From JAMLIN01 sp964509685 (lineage in GTDB: Bacteria; Pseudomonadota; Gammaproteobacteria; Burkholderiales; Burkholderiaceae_E), in assembly GCA_964509685.1 (NCBI GenBank), contig CAZDYQ010000018.1, forward strand, positions 1-42,193: a DNA stretch of 42,193 bases, written 5' to 3'. The translations under genes and the position numbers were made by a program. Positions 16,816 through 24,992 of the stretch are shown here, in pieces (the stretch's first letter is position 1; every line of letters starts with the position of its first letter). A model generated the notes under the pieces. The model saw nothing but the letters and a program-made list of their open reading frames with translations. It did not search any database and was not told where the DNA came from.

Positions 16816-16821
16816 ACACAC

Positions 16822-18054
16822 ATGAGCAAGCGCAGTCTCGACGGTATTCGCGTCCTCGACCTGTCCCGGGTCCTCGCCGGGCCCTGGTGCGGCCAGAGCC
16901 TCGGCGACCTCGGCGCCGATGTCATCAAGGTCGAGAAGCCGGGCGCCGGCGACGATACCCGCGGCTGGGGCCCGCCGTTCCTCGCGGACCGCCAGGGGCG
17001 CGAGACCACGGACGCCGCCTACTACCTGGCGGCCAACCGCAACAAGCGCTCGATCGTGCTCGACATCGCCAGCCCCGCCGGACAGCAGGCGGTGCGCGAC
17101 CTCGTCCGCCACTGCGACGTCGTCATCGAGAACTACAAGGTCGGCCAGCTCGCCCGCTATGGCCTCGACTACGAGAGCCTGCGCGCCGTGCGGCCCGACA
17201 TCGTGTACTGCTCGATCACGGGCTTCGGCCAGACGGGTCCGCTCGCGGCCCGTCCCGGCTACGACTTCATCATCCAGGCGATGGGGGGCCTGATGTCGAT
17301 CACCGGCGAGGCCGACGACCGCCCGGGCGGCGGGCCGCAGAAGGTGGGCATCGCGGTGACCGACCTCATGACCGGCATGTACGCGACGCAGGCGATCCTC
17401 GCCGCCCTCCTCCATCGCGAGCGGACCGGCGAGGGCCAGTACATCGACATGGCGCTGCTCGACAGCGCGGTGGCGATGCTCGCCAACATGGGCACCAACT
17501 ACCTCGTGAGCGGCGTGCCGCCGCGCCGCTGGGGCAACGCCCACCCCAACGTGGTCCCCTACCAGGCCTTCCGCTGTTCCGACCAGTGGATGATCGTCGC
17601 GGTGGGCAACGACGGCCAGTTCCGTCGCCTGTGCGAGGTGGGCGGCCGCCCGCAGCTCGCGGACGATCCGCGCTTCGCCCGCAATGCCGACCGGATCCGC
17701 AACCGCGAGGCCCTCATCCCCCTGATCGCCGAGATGATGGCCGAGCGCACGATGAACGAGTGGATCGACGCCCTCGAGAAGGCCGGGGTTCCCTGCGGGC
17801 CGATCAACGACCTCGCCCAGGTCTTCGAGATGCCGCAGGTGAAGGCGCGCGGCCTGCGGGTGGACATCGAGCGCGAGGACGCCGGCCCGGTGCCGCTGGT
17901 CGGCAGCCCGATCAAGTTCTCGGCGACGCCGGTCCGCTACGACCTGCCGCCGCCGCGCCTGGGCGAGCACACCGAGGAGGTCCTGCGCGAGGTCGCCGGC
18001 TACGACGACGAGCGCCTCGCCCCCCTGCTCGAGCGCGCGGGCCTGGGGCGCTAG
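16822..18054 (+). CDS. CaiB/BaiF family (type III) CoA-transferase
   Basis: A 410-residue enzyme that moves coenzyme A between carboxylic acids. It begins with the family signature LDGIRVLDLSRVLAGPWC and has GDLGADVIKVEKPGAGDDTR; the aspartate that carries the acyl-enzyme in this family lies in the DLMTGMYA segment (about residue 178). Residues ANRNKRSI and GVPCGPIND are further family landmarks. The natural acids are not deducible; relatives act on succinate with glutarate, mesaconate, carnitine or others. AAGGAG lies 11 bases before the ATG. The histidine-kinase gene follows after 12 bases, so the three genes to 20750 are probably one transcript. Confidence 0.9.
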   Translation: MSKRSLDGIRVLDLSRVLAGPWCGQSLGDLGADVIKVEKPGAGDDTRGWGPPFLADRQGRETTDAAYYLAANRNKRSIVLDIASPAGQQAVRDLVRHCDVVIENYKVGQLARYGLDYESLRAVRPDIVYCSITGFGQTGPLAARPGYDFIIQAMGGLMSITGEADDRPGGGPQKVGIAVTDLMTGMYATQAILAALLHRERTGEGQYIDMALLDSAVAMLANMGTNYLVSGVPPRRWGNAHPNVVPYQAFRCSDQWMIVAVGNDGQFRRLCEVGGRPQLADDPRFARNADRIRNREALIPLIAEMMAERTMNEWIDALEKAGVPCGPINDLAQVFEMPQVKARGLRVDIEREDAGPVPLVGSPIKFSATPVRYDLPPPRLGEHTEEVLREVAGYDDERLAPLLERAGLGR

Positions 18055-18066
18055 CCGGCCACCGAC

Positions 18067-20082
18067 ATGCTCGCGAGCAGCCTGGCGCTGGCACGCGACG
18101 ACGAACTGGCCAGCGCCTCCGAGCGCCGGGCGACATGGTCGGCCGTCGTCATCGTGGCGGCGCTGGTGGTTCTGCTCGGCACCACGCTCTGGCTCGCCTT
18201 CCGCTACGAGCACACCGAGAAGCAGGAGACGCTCACGCTCGAGGTGCGCTCCGCGGCGGCCACCATCCGGTCGCGCCTGCGCGAGACCGAGCAGGCGCTG
18301 CTGCTGAGCGCGTCCGAGCTGCGGCGCGACGACGGCGAGGCGCGCTTTCGCCGCGCGGCCCGCGAGCTGGTGATCCACAATCCGGCGCTGCTGCGGATCG
18401 AGCGGCGCCGCGCCGACGGCAGCCTGGTGGACGCGATCGACGCGCCCGCCCCGCGGCCGCGGCTCGACGAGGCCCGCCGCGCGCGTCTCGCCCTGCCCGC
18501 CCAGCTCGCCCTGTCCGCGGCCGGCGGCGGCGAGCGGCTCGCCTACAGCCGTCCCCACTACCTGCAGATCAGCGAGGGCACCGGCTTCGAGGTGATCGAG
18601 CTGGCCGTCAGCGAGCCGGTCGACGGCGGCGACGTGCTCTTCGCGATCTACTCGCTGCCACGGGTGCTGGACGTCTTCCTGCCGGCCGAGTTCATCGCCG
18701 GCAACCAGATCATGTTCACGGAAGCGGACGGCACCCTCATCGCGCGGGCGACCCACGGCGTGAAGGGCCGCGGCACCTATGTCGCGAGCGCCCCGCTCGA
18801 GCTCGGCGGCACTACCCTCACGCTGCGCGCCGACAGCATCCAGGGCCCGCCGAAGCTGATCCCCAACCTGCTCGCCGCGATGCTGGTCGCCGTCACCGGC
18901 GCGCTCGCGGTCAGCGTGGGGTTGCTCTGGCGCGACGTCCGGCTGCGAACCCGCGCCGAGCGGGCACTGCGTGCCCAGCACGCCTTCCGCAAGGCGATGG
19001 AGGATTCGCTCATGACGGGCCTGCGGGCCCGCGACAACGAGGGCCGGATCACCTACGTCAACCCGGCCTTCTGCGAGATGACCGGTTTCTCGATGGAGGA
19101 GCTGATCGGGCGCAGCCCCCCGATGCCCTTCTGGCTGCCGGAGGTCCACGAGGCCTATGCCCAGCGCGAGTCCGAGATGCACATGCTCTCGGCGGCCCGC
19201 CTGGGCTACGAGACGACCTTCCGCCACAAGGACGGGCACAAGTTCCCCGTCCTGATCTTCGAGACGCCCCTCATCGACGAGCAGGGCCGGAAGGCCGGCT
19301 GGATGGGGTCCATCCTCGACCTGAGCGAGCAGAAGCGGGTCGAGGAGATCAACCGCCGCCAGTTGGAGAAGCTGCAGGAGGCGGCGCGCATGGCGAGCCT
19401 CGGCGAGGTCGCCACCGCGCTCTCGCACGAACTGAACCAGCCGCTCGCGGCCATCACGAGCTACGCCACGGCCTGCGAGAACCTGCTGGAACGGTCTGAC
19501 CTGACCGCCCTGCGGGGGGCGCTCGCCCGCATCCACAGCCAGGCGGAGCGGGCCGGGCAGGTCGTCAAGAGCGTCAACGACTTCATGCGCCGGCGCAAGC
19601 TGGACCGCCAGCCGGTCGAGATCGACGAGCTCATCGCGTCGCTCGAGCCCCTGATCCGGCTGCAGGCCCGCAAGCACAATGTCCGCGTTTCCTGGGGAAG
19701 CGTGGGCGACACCCGGGTCATGGGGGATCGCACGATGCTCGAGCAGGTTCTGCTCAACCTGACCCGCAACGCGGTACAGTCCATGTCCGACGCGCCGCAG
19801 CGCGAGCGATCCCTCGAGATCGTCGCCACCCGGCAGGACGACACCGATCCGCCCAGTGTCGCGGTCTCGGTGCTGGACCGCGGCCGCGGCGTGCCGGTCG
19901 AGGCCCGCCACATGCTCTTCCAGGCCTTCTTCACCACCAAGAGCAGCGGCCTGGGCATCGGCCTGAGCCTGTGCCGCACCGTGATCGAGCAACACGGCGG
20001 CCGGCTCGAGTACGAACCGAGGAAGGGAGGCGGTTCCCGGTTCGGGTTTACCCTTCCGGCATTGACGGAGAACGAGACATGA
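18067..20082 (+). CDS. PAS-containing membrane histidine kinase
   Basis: A 671-residue two-component sensor. Membrane helices at about residues 25-45 and 266-287 flank a large periplasmic sensing region like those of DctB-type kinases. A PAS domain (about 305-425) follows, with FRHKDGHKFPV and the PAC-like end GSILDLSEQKR. A short coiled coil precedes the dimerisation domain with phospho-accepting His454 in SHELNQPLAAI. The ATPase domain has the N-box (LNLTRNAVQSM), the G1 region DRGRGV and GLGIGLSLCRTVIEQHGG. The His-box and domain order match FixL/DctB-like kinases. It overlaps the regulator gene by ATGA. What it senses is unknown; a nitrogen compound or an organic acid handled by the neighbouring CoA-transferase are both possible. 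Confidence 0.9.
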   Translation: MLASSLALARDDELASASERRATWSAVVIVAALVVLLGTTLWLAFRYEHTEKQETLTLEVRSAAATIRSRLRETEQALLLSASELRRDDGEARFRRAARELVIHNPALLRIERRRADGSLVDAIDAPAPRPRLDEARRARLALPAQLALSAAGGGERLAYSRPHYLQISEGTGFEVIELAVSEPVDGGDVLFAIYSLPRVLDVFLPAEFIAGNQIMFTEADGTLIARATHGVKGRGTYVASAPLELGGTTLTLRADSIQGPPKLIPNLLAAMLVAVTGALAVSVGLLWRDVRLRTRAERALRAQHAFRKAMEDSLMTGLRARDNEGRITYVNPAFCEMTGFSMEELIGRSPPMPFWLPEVHEAYAQRESEMHMLSAARLGYETTFRHKDGHKFPVLIFETPLIDEQGRKAGWMGSILDLSEQKRVEEINRRQLEKLQEAARMASLGEVATALSHELNQPLAAITSYATACENLLERSDLTALRGALARIHSQAERAGQVVKSVNDFMRRRKLDRQPVEIDELIASLEPLIRLQARKHNVRVSWGSVGDTRVMGDRTMLEQVLLNLTRNAVQSMSDAPQRERSLEIVATRQDDTDPPSVAVSVLDRGRGVPVEARHMLFQAFFTTKSSGLGIGLSLCRTVIEQHGGRLEYEPRKGGGSRFGFTLPALTENET

Positions 20083-20750
20083 CATCAACGCCCGCACCCG
20101 CCCAGACGCAACCGATCGTCTACCTGGTGGAGGACGAGCCGGTGCTCGCGGAGGCCCTGGCCTTCCTGCTCAGTTCGCGAGGCATCGACACCGAGCACTT
20201 CGACAGCGGCGAAGCCTTCTGGAATGCGGTCAACGCCCGCCGCGAGTGGGCGACCCGGCCAGGCTGCGTCCTGCTGGACGTGCGGATGCGGCAGATGTCG
20301 GGCATCGAGGTCTTCGAGCGCCTGCGCACCCGCTTCCCCTCGCTGCCCGTGCCGGTGATCTTCCTCACCGGCCATGGCGACATCGCGATGGCGGTGGAGT
20401 CCCTCAAGAAGGGCGCCTTCGATTTCTTCGAGAAGCCGTTCAACGACAACCGGCTCGTTGACCGGGTCGTCGAGGCGATCGAGGCCTCGGCCGAGCGGAT
20501 CCGGCTGTGTGCCAGCGCCGACGAGGTCCGCGCCCGCCTGGCGCGGCTCTCCAACCGCGAGCGCGATGTGATGGCGCTGGTGCTCGCGGGACGCCTCAAC
20601 AAGGTGATCGCCATGGACCTCGGCATCAGCATGCGAACGGTCGAGGTGCATCGCGCCAACATCTTCTCCAAGATGGAAGTGCGCAGCGCCGTCGAGCTCG
20701 CTCGCCTGCTCGAGTCCTGCGGCCTCTCGATCGAGGCGCCCGAGGCCTGA
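20079..20750 (+). CDS. FixJ/LuxR-type response regulator
   Basis: A 223-residue transcription regulator. The receiver domain (about residues 12-125) has acidic pocket residues Glu18 and Asp19, phosphorylation site Asp67 in LLDVRM, Thr97 and Lys119. The output domain (about 155-215) is a LuxR helix-turn-helix with LSNRERDVMALVLAGRLNK and ISMRTVEVHRANIFSKM. This is the FixJ/TtrR/NodW class and lacks the AAA+ domain of sigma-54 activators, so it cannot itself open the sigma-54 promoter of urtA. The start overlaps the kinase stop, so translation is coupled. The stop is 201 bases before urtA. Its targets are unknown. Confidence 0.92.
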   Translation: MTSTPAPAQTQPIVYLVEDEPVLAEALAFLLSSRGIDTEHFDSGEAFWNAVNARREWATRPGCVLLDVRMRQMSGIEVFERLRTRFPSLPVPVIFLTGHGDIAMAVESLKKGAFDFFEKPFNDNRLVDRVVEAIEASAERIRLCASADEVRARLARLSNRERDVMALVLAGRLNKVIAMDLGISMRTVEVHRANIFSKMEVRSAVELARLLESCGLSIEAPEA

Positions 20751-20751
20751 G

Positions 20752-20772
20752 CCGCACGCGCGCCGCGTGCGG
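20752..20772. other. GC-rich hairpin after the response-regulator gene
   Basis: CCGCACGC and GCGTGCGG form a perfect 8-bp stem with a 5-base loop immediately after the stop codon. No T-tract follows, so it may be a weak or Rho-assisted terminator or a message-stabilising hairpin. Its last base is the first base of the NtrC-type dyad. Confidence 0.45.
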
Positions 20773-20786
20773 CACCGTGACGGTGC
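20772..20786. promoter_or_regulatory. NtrC-type enhancer site upstream of urtA
   Basis: GCACC-GTGAC-GGTGC is a perfect match to the NtrC dyad GCACC-N5-GGTGC known from glnA promoters. It lies about 108 bases upstream of the sigma-54 -24 element, a normal enhancer distance. A second site, usual for strong NtrC enhancers, was not found. Confidence 0.65.
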
Positions 20787-20833
20787 GCGCGCGGTCATGT
20801 TTGCCCGCGCGCGGGGCGATTCGCGCGCGCGAA
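20787..20833. repeat. CG-alternating dyads between enhancer and promoter
   Basis: GCGCGCGG (20787-20794) and CCGCGCGC (20805-20812) are perfect inverted repeats with a 10-base spacer. At 20820-20833 lies TTCGCGCGCGCGAA, a perfect 14-bp palindrome. Alternating CG tracts of this kind can bind a dimeric protein or adopt unusual DNA forms. No known operator was recognised. Confidence 0.4.
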
Positions 20834-20879
20834 CCCTGCGGATCGCCCCACATCGGCGCACGGCGAGCCGCGACGGTGC

Positions 20880-20895
20880 TGGCACGGTTCCTGCG
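20880..20895 (+). promoter_or_regulatory. Sigma-54 (-24/-12) promoter of the urea operon
   Basis: TGGCACG-GTTC-CTGCG gives a full -24 half, exact 10-base spacing between GG and GC, and TGC in the -12 half. Transcription should start near 20906 and leave a leader of about 45 bases before the urtA ATG. Together with the NtrC-type dyad this indicates nitrogen-limitation control. Confidence 0.7.
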
Positions 20896-20951
20896 ATTCC
20901 CCCTGCGGCCCCAGGCAATGGGCCGCCATGTCAACTCTCGGGGGATCAGGA

Positions 20952-22214
20952 ATGAATCGACGCTTCACGCTCAAGGCTACGGCAGCCGCCGTTGCCCTGG
21001 CCACCATCCAGGCATGCTTGCCCGCGCGAGCGGCAGAACCGATCAAGGTGGGCATCCTCCATTCGCTGTCGGGAACGATGGCGATCTCGGAGACGGTGCT
21101 CAAGGACGTCGCGCTGATGACGATCGACGAGATCAACGCGGCCGGTGGCGTGCTGGGCCGCAAGCTCGAGCCGGTCGTCGTCGATCCGGCATCGAACTGG
21201 CCGCTGTTCGCCGAGCGCGCGCGCCAGCTCCTGACCCAGGACAAGGTCGCGGTGGTCTTCGGCTGCTGGACCTCGGTGTCGCGCAAGTCGGTGCTGCCGG
21301 TCTTCGAGGAACTGAACGGCCTGCTCTTCTACCCGGTCCAGTACGAGGGCGAGGAACTCTCCAGGAACGTCTTCTACACCGGGGCCGCGCCCAACCAGCA
21401 GGCGATCCCGGCGGTCGAGTACCTGATGAGCGAGGACGGCGGCGGCGCCAAGCGCTTCGTGCTTCTCGGCACCGACTACGTCTATCCGCGCACGACGAAC
21501 AAGATCCTGCGCGCCTTCCTGAATTCGAAGGGCATCCCCGACTCCGACATCCTCGAGACGTACACGCCGTTCGGGCATGCCGACTACCAGACCATCGTCG
21601 CCGAGATCCGCAAGTTCGCCGCGGGCGGCAAGACGGCAGTGGTCTCGACGATCAACGGCGACTCGAACGTGCCCTTCTACAAGGAGCTCGGCAACCAGGG
21701 GCTCGACGCGACGGACGTGCCCGTCATCGCCTTCTCGGTCGGCGAGGAAGAGCTGCGCGGGGTGGACACCCGGCCGCTGGTGGGCCATCTCGCGGCCTGG
21801 AACTACTTCATGTCGCTCGACAACCCGCGCAACAAGGCGTTCACGGCCAAGTGGGCCGACTACGCCAAGGCGAAGGGCCTGCCGAGCGCATCGAAGCCGC
21901 TCACCAACGACCCGATGGAAGCGACCTACATCGGGCTCCACATGTGGAAGCAGGCGGTCGAGAAGGCCGGCACCACGGACGTGGACAAGGTGATCGACGC
22001 GATGGCGGGCCAGACTTTCGAAGCGCCGTCGGGCTTCGTCGCGAAGATGGACGAGCGCAACCACCACCTGCACAAGCCGGTGTTCATCGGCGAGATCCAG
22101 GCCGACGGCCAGTTCAGCGTGGTCTGGAAGACGCCGGGCCCGGTCCGCGCCAACCCGTGGAGCCCGTACATCCCCGGCAACGAGAAGAAGAAGGACGTGC
22201 CCGAGAAGGGCTGA
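20952..22214 (+). CDS. urtA: Urea ABC transporter substrate-binding protein
   Basis: The periplasmic receptor that binds urea for UrtBCDE. The start at 20952 gives 420 residues. The N-terminus MNRRFTLK plus a hydrophobic run and ARA cleavage region resembles a twin-arginine signal, so export in folded form is possible. The mature protein starts near AEPIKVGILHSLSGTMAISE, the type I periplasmic binding fold opening of the UrtA/FmdD family, and continues with GGVLGRKLEPVVVDPASNW. The family landmark FYPVQYEGEE is present. It is the first gene after the sigma-54 promoter. The related FmdD amide-binding proteins are similar, but the adjoining urease makes urea by far the likeliest ligand. Confidence 0.93.
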   Translation: MNRRFTLKATAAAVALATIQACLPARAAEPIKVGILHSLSGTMAISETVLKDVALMTIDEINAAGGVLGRKLEPVVVDPASNWPLFAERARQLLTQDKVAVVFGCWTSVSRKSVLPVFEELNGLLFYPVQYEGEELSRNVFYTGAAPNQQAIPAVEYLMSEDGGGAKRFVLLGTDYVYPRTTNKILRAFLNSKGIPDSDILETYTPFGHADYQTIVAEIRKFAAGGKTAVVSTINGDSNVPFYKELGNQGLDATDVPVIAFSVGEEELRGVDTRPLVGHLAAWNYFMSLDNPRNKAFTAKWADYAKAKGLPSASKPLTNDPMEATYIGLHMWKQAVEKAGTTDVDKVIDAMAGQTFEAPSGFVAKMDERNHHLHKPVFIGEIQADGQFSVVWKTPGPVRANPWSPYIPGNEKKKDVPEKG

Positions 22215-22242
22215 AGCCGCGCGCCACGCACCGGGAATTCCG

Positions 22243-23865
22243 ATGGGACCGTTTCGCCTCGATGGCCTGGCCGGGCGGCTGGGCACCGCCTGCCTCCTCG
22301 CGCTGGCCCTCGCCCTCGCCTCGCCGCCGGCCCACGCGCTGGACCGGGCGGCGGCCGCGGCGATGGCCGGCGGCAGCGCGGGCGAACGCATCGCGGCCAT
22401 CCAGGCCGCGGTGGCCGAACCCGATGCGACGCTCGCCGCGTTCCTCCAGGCCATGCTGGAGGGACGGGTTCGCCTGCTGGACGGCCGGGCCATCGTCGTG
22501 GAAGAGGACGGCTCGGCGCGCGACGCGGTCGACGGCACGCCCGTCGACCGCGTCGACCAGGCACGGAGCGTGGTCAACAACAATCGCATGCGGCGGGAGC
22601 TGGGCAATGCGATAGCGTCGCTCGAACTCTTCGCCCCCGAGGACGAGGTACGTCTCGCGGCGGCCCGTCGAATCGCCGACAAGCCGGATGCGGCCCGGCT
22701 TCCCCTCATGGAGCGCGCCCTGGCGGAGGAACGGGTGGCGGGCATCCGCGCCCTGCTCGCCCAGGCGCGGGCCGCCGTCCTCGTCACCTCCCCCGACCGG
22801 TCACTGCGACTGGCGGCGGCGCGGGACCTCGGCTCGAGCAGGGAACCCGCCGTCCGGGCGCTGCTGGAGGAGCGTCTCCACGGCGCACGGCCCGAGGAAG
22901 ACGAGGAGGTCCGCAAGGCGCTCGCCAGTTCGCTCGCGGCCGTCTCGGCCCGGGTCGCGCTCGGGGAGTACGCCGCCACCATCTTCGCCGGGGTGAGCCT
23001 CGGCAGCATCCTGCTGCTCGCCGCGCTCGGGCTCGCCATCACGTACGGCCTGATGGGCGTGATCAACCTCGCGCACGGCGAGCTCGTGATGATCGGCGCC
23101 TACGCGACATGGCTGACGCAGCAGTTCTTCCGCGCCAACCTGCCCGAGCGCTTCGACGCCTACCTGCTCGCGGCGATCCCGGTCTCCTTCCTGGTGGCCG
23201 CCGCCGTCGGCGCCGTGCTCGAGCGCCTCGTCATCCGCCACCTGTATGGTCGCGCGCTCGAGACCCTGCTCGCCACCTGGGGCATCAGCCTCATCCTCAT
23301 GCAGGCAGTGCGCTCGCTCTTCGGGGCCCAGAACGTGGCCGTCGAGAATCCCTCCTGGCTCTCCGGGGGGCTCGTGATCCTGCCCAACCTGGTCCTGCCG
23401 TGGAACCGGATCGCGATCATCGTGTTCGCGCTGCTGGTCGTCGCGACGGTCGCCCTGCTGCTCGCCCGTACCCGGCTGGGCCTCTTCGTGCGCGCCGCGA
23501 CGCAGAACCGGACGATGGCGCGCTGCGTCGGCGTGCCCACCGCCCGCGTGGACACGCTTGCCTTCGCCCTCGGCGCGGGAGTCGCGGGCCTCGCGGGCTG
23601 CGCACTGTCCCAGGTGGGCAACGTCGGTCCCGACCTCGGGCAGGGCTACATCGTGGACTCCTTCATGGTGGTGGTGCTGGGCGGCGTCGGGCAGATCGCC
23701 GGCGCGGTCTATGCCGGGCTGGGCCTGGGCGTGTTCAACAAGCTGCTCGAGGGCATGGCCGGCGCCGTGATCGCCAAGATCCTGCTCCTCGTCCTGATCA
23801 TCGTCTTCATCCAGAAGCGTCCGCAGGGCATCTTCGCCCTCAAGGGACGCAGCGCGGAGGCCTGA
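22243..23865 (+). CDS. urtB: Urea ABC transporter permease UrtB
   Basis: An inner-membrane channel subunit of the branched-chain-amino-acid-type (LivH-like) family. The 540-residue protein has a signal-like N-terminus, a helical soluble domain (about residues 35-240, with alpha-repeat-like segments such as EVRLAAARRIADKPDA), and then the membrane domain starting near YAATIFAGVSLGSILLLAALG. This long periplasmic extension is normal for UrtB and absent from LivH. The permease part contains GVINLAHGELVMIGAY, the LivH hallmark, and GGVGQIAGAVYAGLGLG. It follows urtA by 28 bases and its stop shares one base with the urtC start. Confidence 0.93.
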   Translation: MGPFRLDGLAGRLGTACLLALALALASPPAHALDRAAAAAMAGGSAGERIAAIQAAVAEPDATLAAFLQAMLEGRVRLLDGRAIVVEEDGSARDAVDGTPVDRVDQARSVVNNNRMRRELGNAIASLELFAPEDEVRLAAARRIADKPDAARLPLMERALAEERVAGIRALLAQARAAVLVTSPDRSLRLAAARDLGSSREPAVRALLEERLHGARPEEDEEVRKALASSLAAVSARVALGEYAATIFAGVSLGSILLLAALGLAITYGLMGVINLAHGELVMIGAYATWLTQQFFRANLPERFDAYLLAAIPVSFLVAAAVGAVLERLVIRHLYGRALETLLATWGISLILMQAVRSLFGAQNVAVENPSWLSGGLVILPNLVLPWNRIAIIVFALLVVATVALLLARTRLGLFVRAATQNRTMARCVGVPTARVDTLAFALGAGVAGLAGCALSQVGNVGPDLGQGYIVDSFMVVVLGGVGQIAGAVYAGLGLGVFNKLLEGMAGAVIAKILLLVLIIVFIQKRPQGIFALKGRSAEA

Positions 23866-24992
23866 TGTCCAGCATCGCAACCGACGGCCCGATCACTCCC
23901 CGCGGTGCCGGCCTCGCGCCGCGACGCGAGGTCGGCGGCCTGGCGGCGGGGCTCGGGCTCGCGATCGCGGCCGTGCTCGCGATCATCCTCGCCAATCTCT
24001 GGCTGCCCGCGGACCATCCGCTGCACCTGTCCGACTACGCGGTCTCCCTCCTCGGCAAGATCCTCTGCTACGCCATCGTCGCCCTCGCGATGGACCTCGT
24101 GTGGGGCTACGCCGGGATCCTGTCGCTCGGCCACGGCCTGTTCTTCGCGCTGGGCGGCTACGCCATGGGCATGTACCTGATGCGCGCGATCGGCCGCGAC
24201 GGCGTGTACCAGAGCGACCTGCCCGACTTCATGGTGTTCCTCGACTGGAAGGAGCTGCCCTGGCACTGGACCTTCAGCGAGCACTTCCTGTGGGCGCTGT
24301 TCCTGGTGCTCGCGGTCCCGGGCATCGTGGCCTTCGTGTTCGGGTACTTCGCGTTCCGGTCGCGCATCAAGGGCGTGTACTTCTCCATCATCACGCAGGC
24401 GCTGACTTATGCCGCCATGCTGCTCTTCTTTCGCAACGAGACCGGCTTCGGCGGCAACAACGGATTCACCGACTTCAAGCGCATCCTCGGCGCCCCGATC
24501 GCCACGTCGGAGACGCGCGCCGTCCTGTTCGCCCTCAGCGCGGCGACCCTGGTCGGCTTCTACCTCGCCTCGCGCTGGCTCGTGCGCTCGAAGTTCGGTC
24601 GCGTGCTCACCGCGATCCGCGACGCCGAGAGCCGGGTGATGTTCTGCGGCTACGACCCCCTCTGGTACAAGCTCGCGATCTGGACCCTGTCGGCCGTGAT
24701 GTGCGGCATCGCCGGTGCGCTCTACGTGCCGCAGGTCGGCATCATCAATCCCAGCGAGATGTCGCCCGCGCAGTCGATCGAGATCGCGATCTGGACCGCG
24801 GTGGGGGGCCGCGGCACCCTCGTCGGCCCCATCCTCGGCGCCTTCCTCGTCAACGGCGCCAAGAGCTGGTTCACGGTGGCCTTCCCCGAGTACTGGCTCT
24901 ACTTCCTCGGCCTGCTGTTCGTGCTGGTCACCCTCTTCCTGCCCGCCGGCGTGATGGGCCTGTTGCGGCGGCGCCGCGTGGAGGCGCGCTGA
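23865..24992 (+). CDS. urtC: Urea ABC transporter permease UrtC
   Basis: The second, LivM-like membrane subunit, 375 residues. After an approximately 25-residue cytoplasmic tail it shows about nine to ten membrane helices. Family segments include DLVWGYAGILSLGHGLFFALGGYAMGMY, the loop DFMVFLDWKELPW (a long loop typical of UrtC), and TAVGGRGTLVGPILGA near the end. The start overlaps the urtB stop (TGATG) and its own stop overlaps the urtD start in the same way, so the three proteins are translationally coupled. Confidence 0.94.
   Translation: MSSIATDGPITPRGAGLAPRREVGGLAAGLGLAIAAVLAIILANLWLPADHPLHLSDYAVSLLGKILCYAIVALAMDLVWGYAGILSLGHGLFFALGGYAMGMYLMRAIGRDGVYQSDLPDFMVFLDWKELPWHWTFSEHFLWALFLVLAVPGIVAFVFGYFAFRSRIKGVYFSIITQALTYAAMLLFFRNETGFGGNNGFTDFKRILGAPIATSETRAVLFALSAATLVGFYLASRWLVRSKFGRVLTAIRDAESRVMFCGYDPLWYKLAIWTLSAVMCGIAGALYVPQVGIINPSEMSPAQSIEIAIWTAVGGRGTLVGPILGAFLVNGAKSWFTVAFPEYWLYFLGLLFVLVTLFLPAGVMGLLRRRRVEAR

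Noticed and set aside
16777..20097. A 1106-residue minus-strand frame opposite the CoA-transferase and kinase genes
   Set aside because: Same reasoning: antisense to two genes with intact catalytic motifs, and of low-complexity composition.
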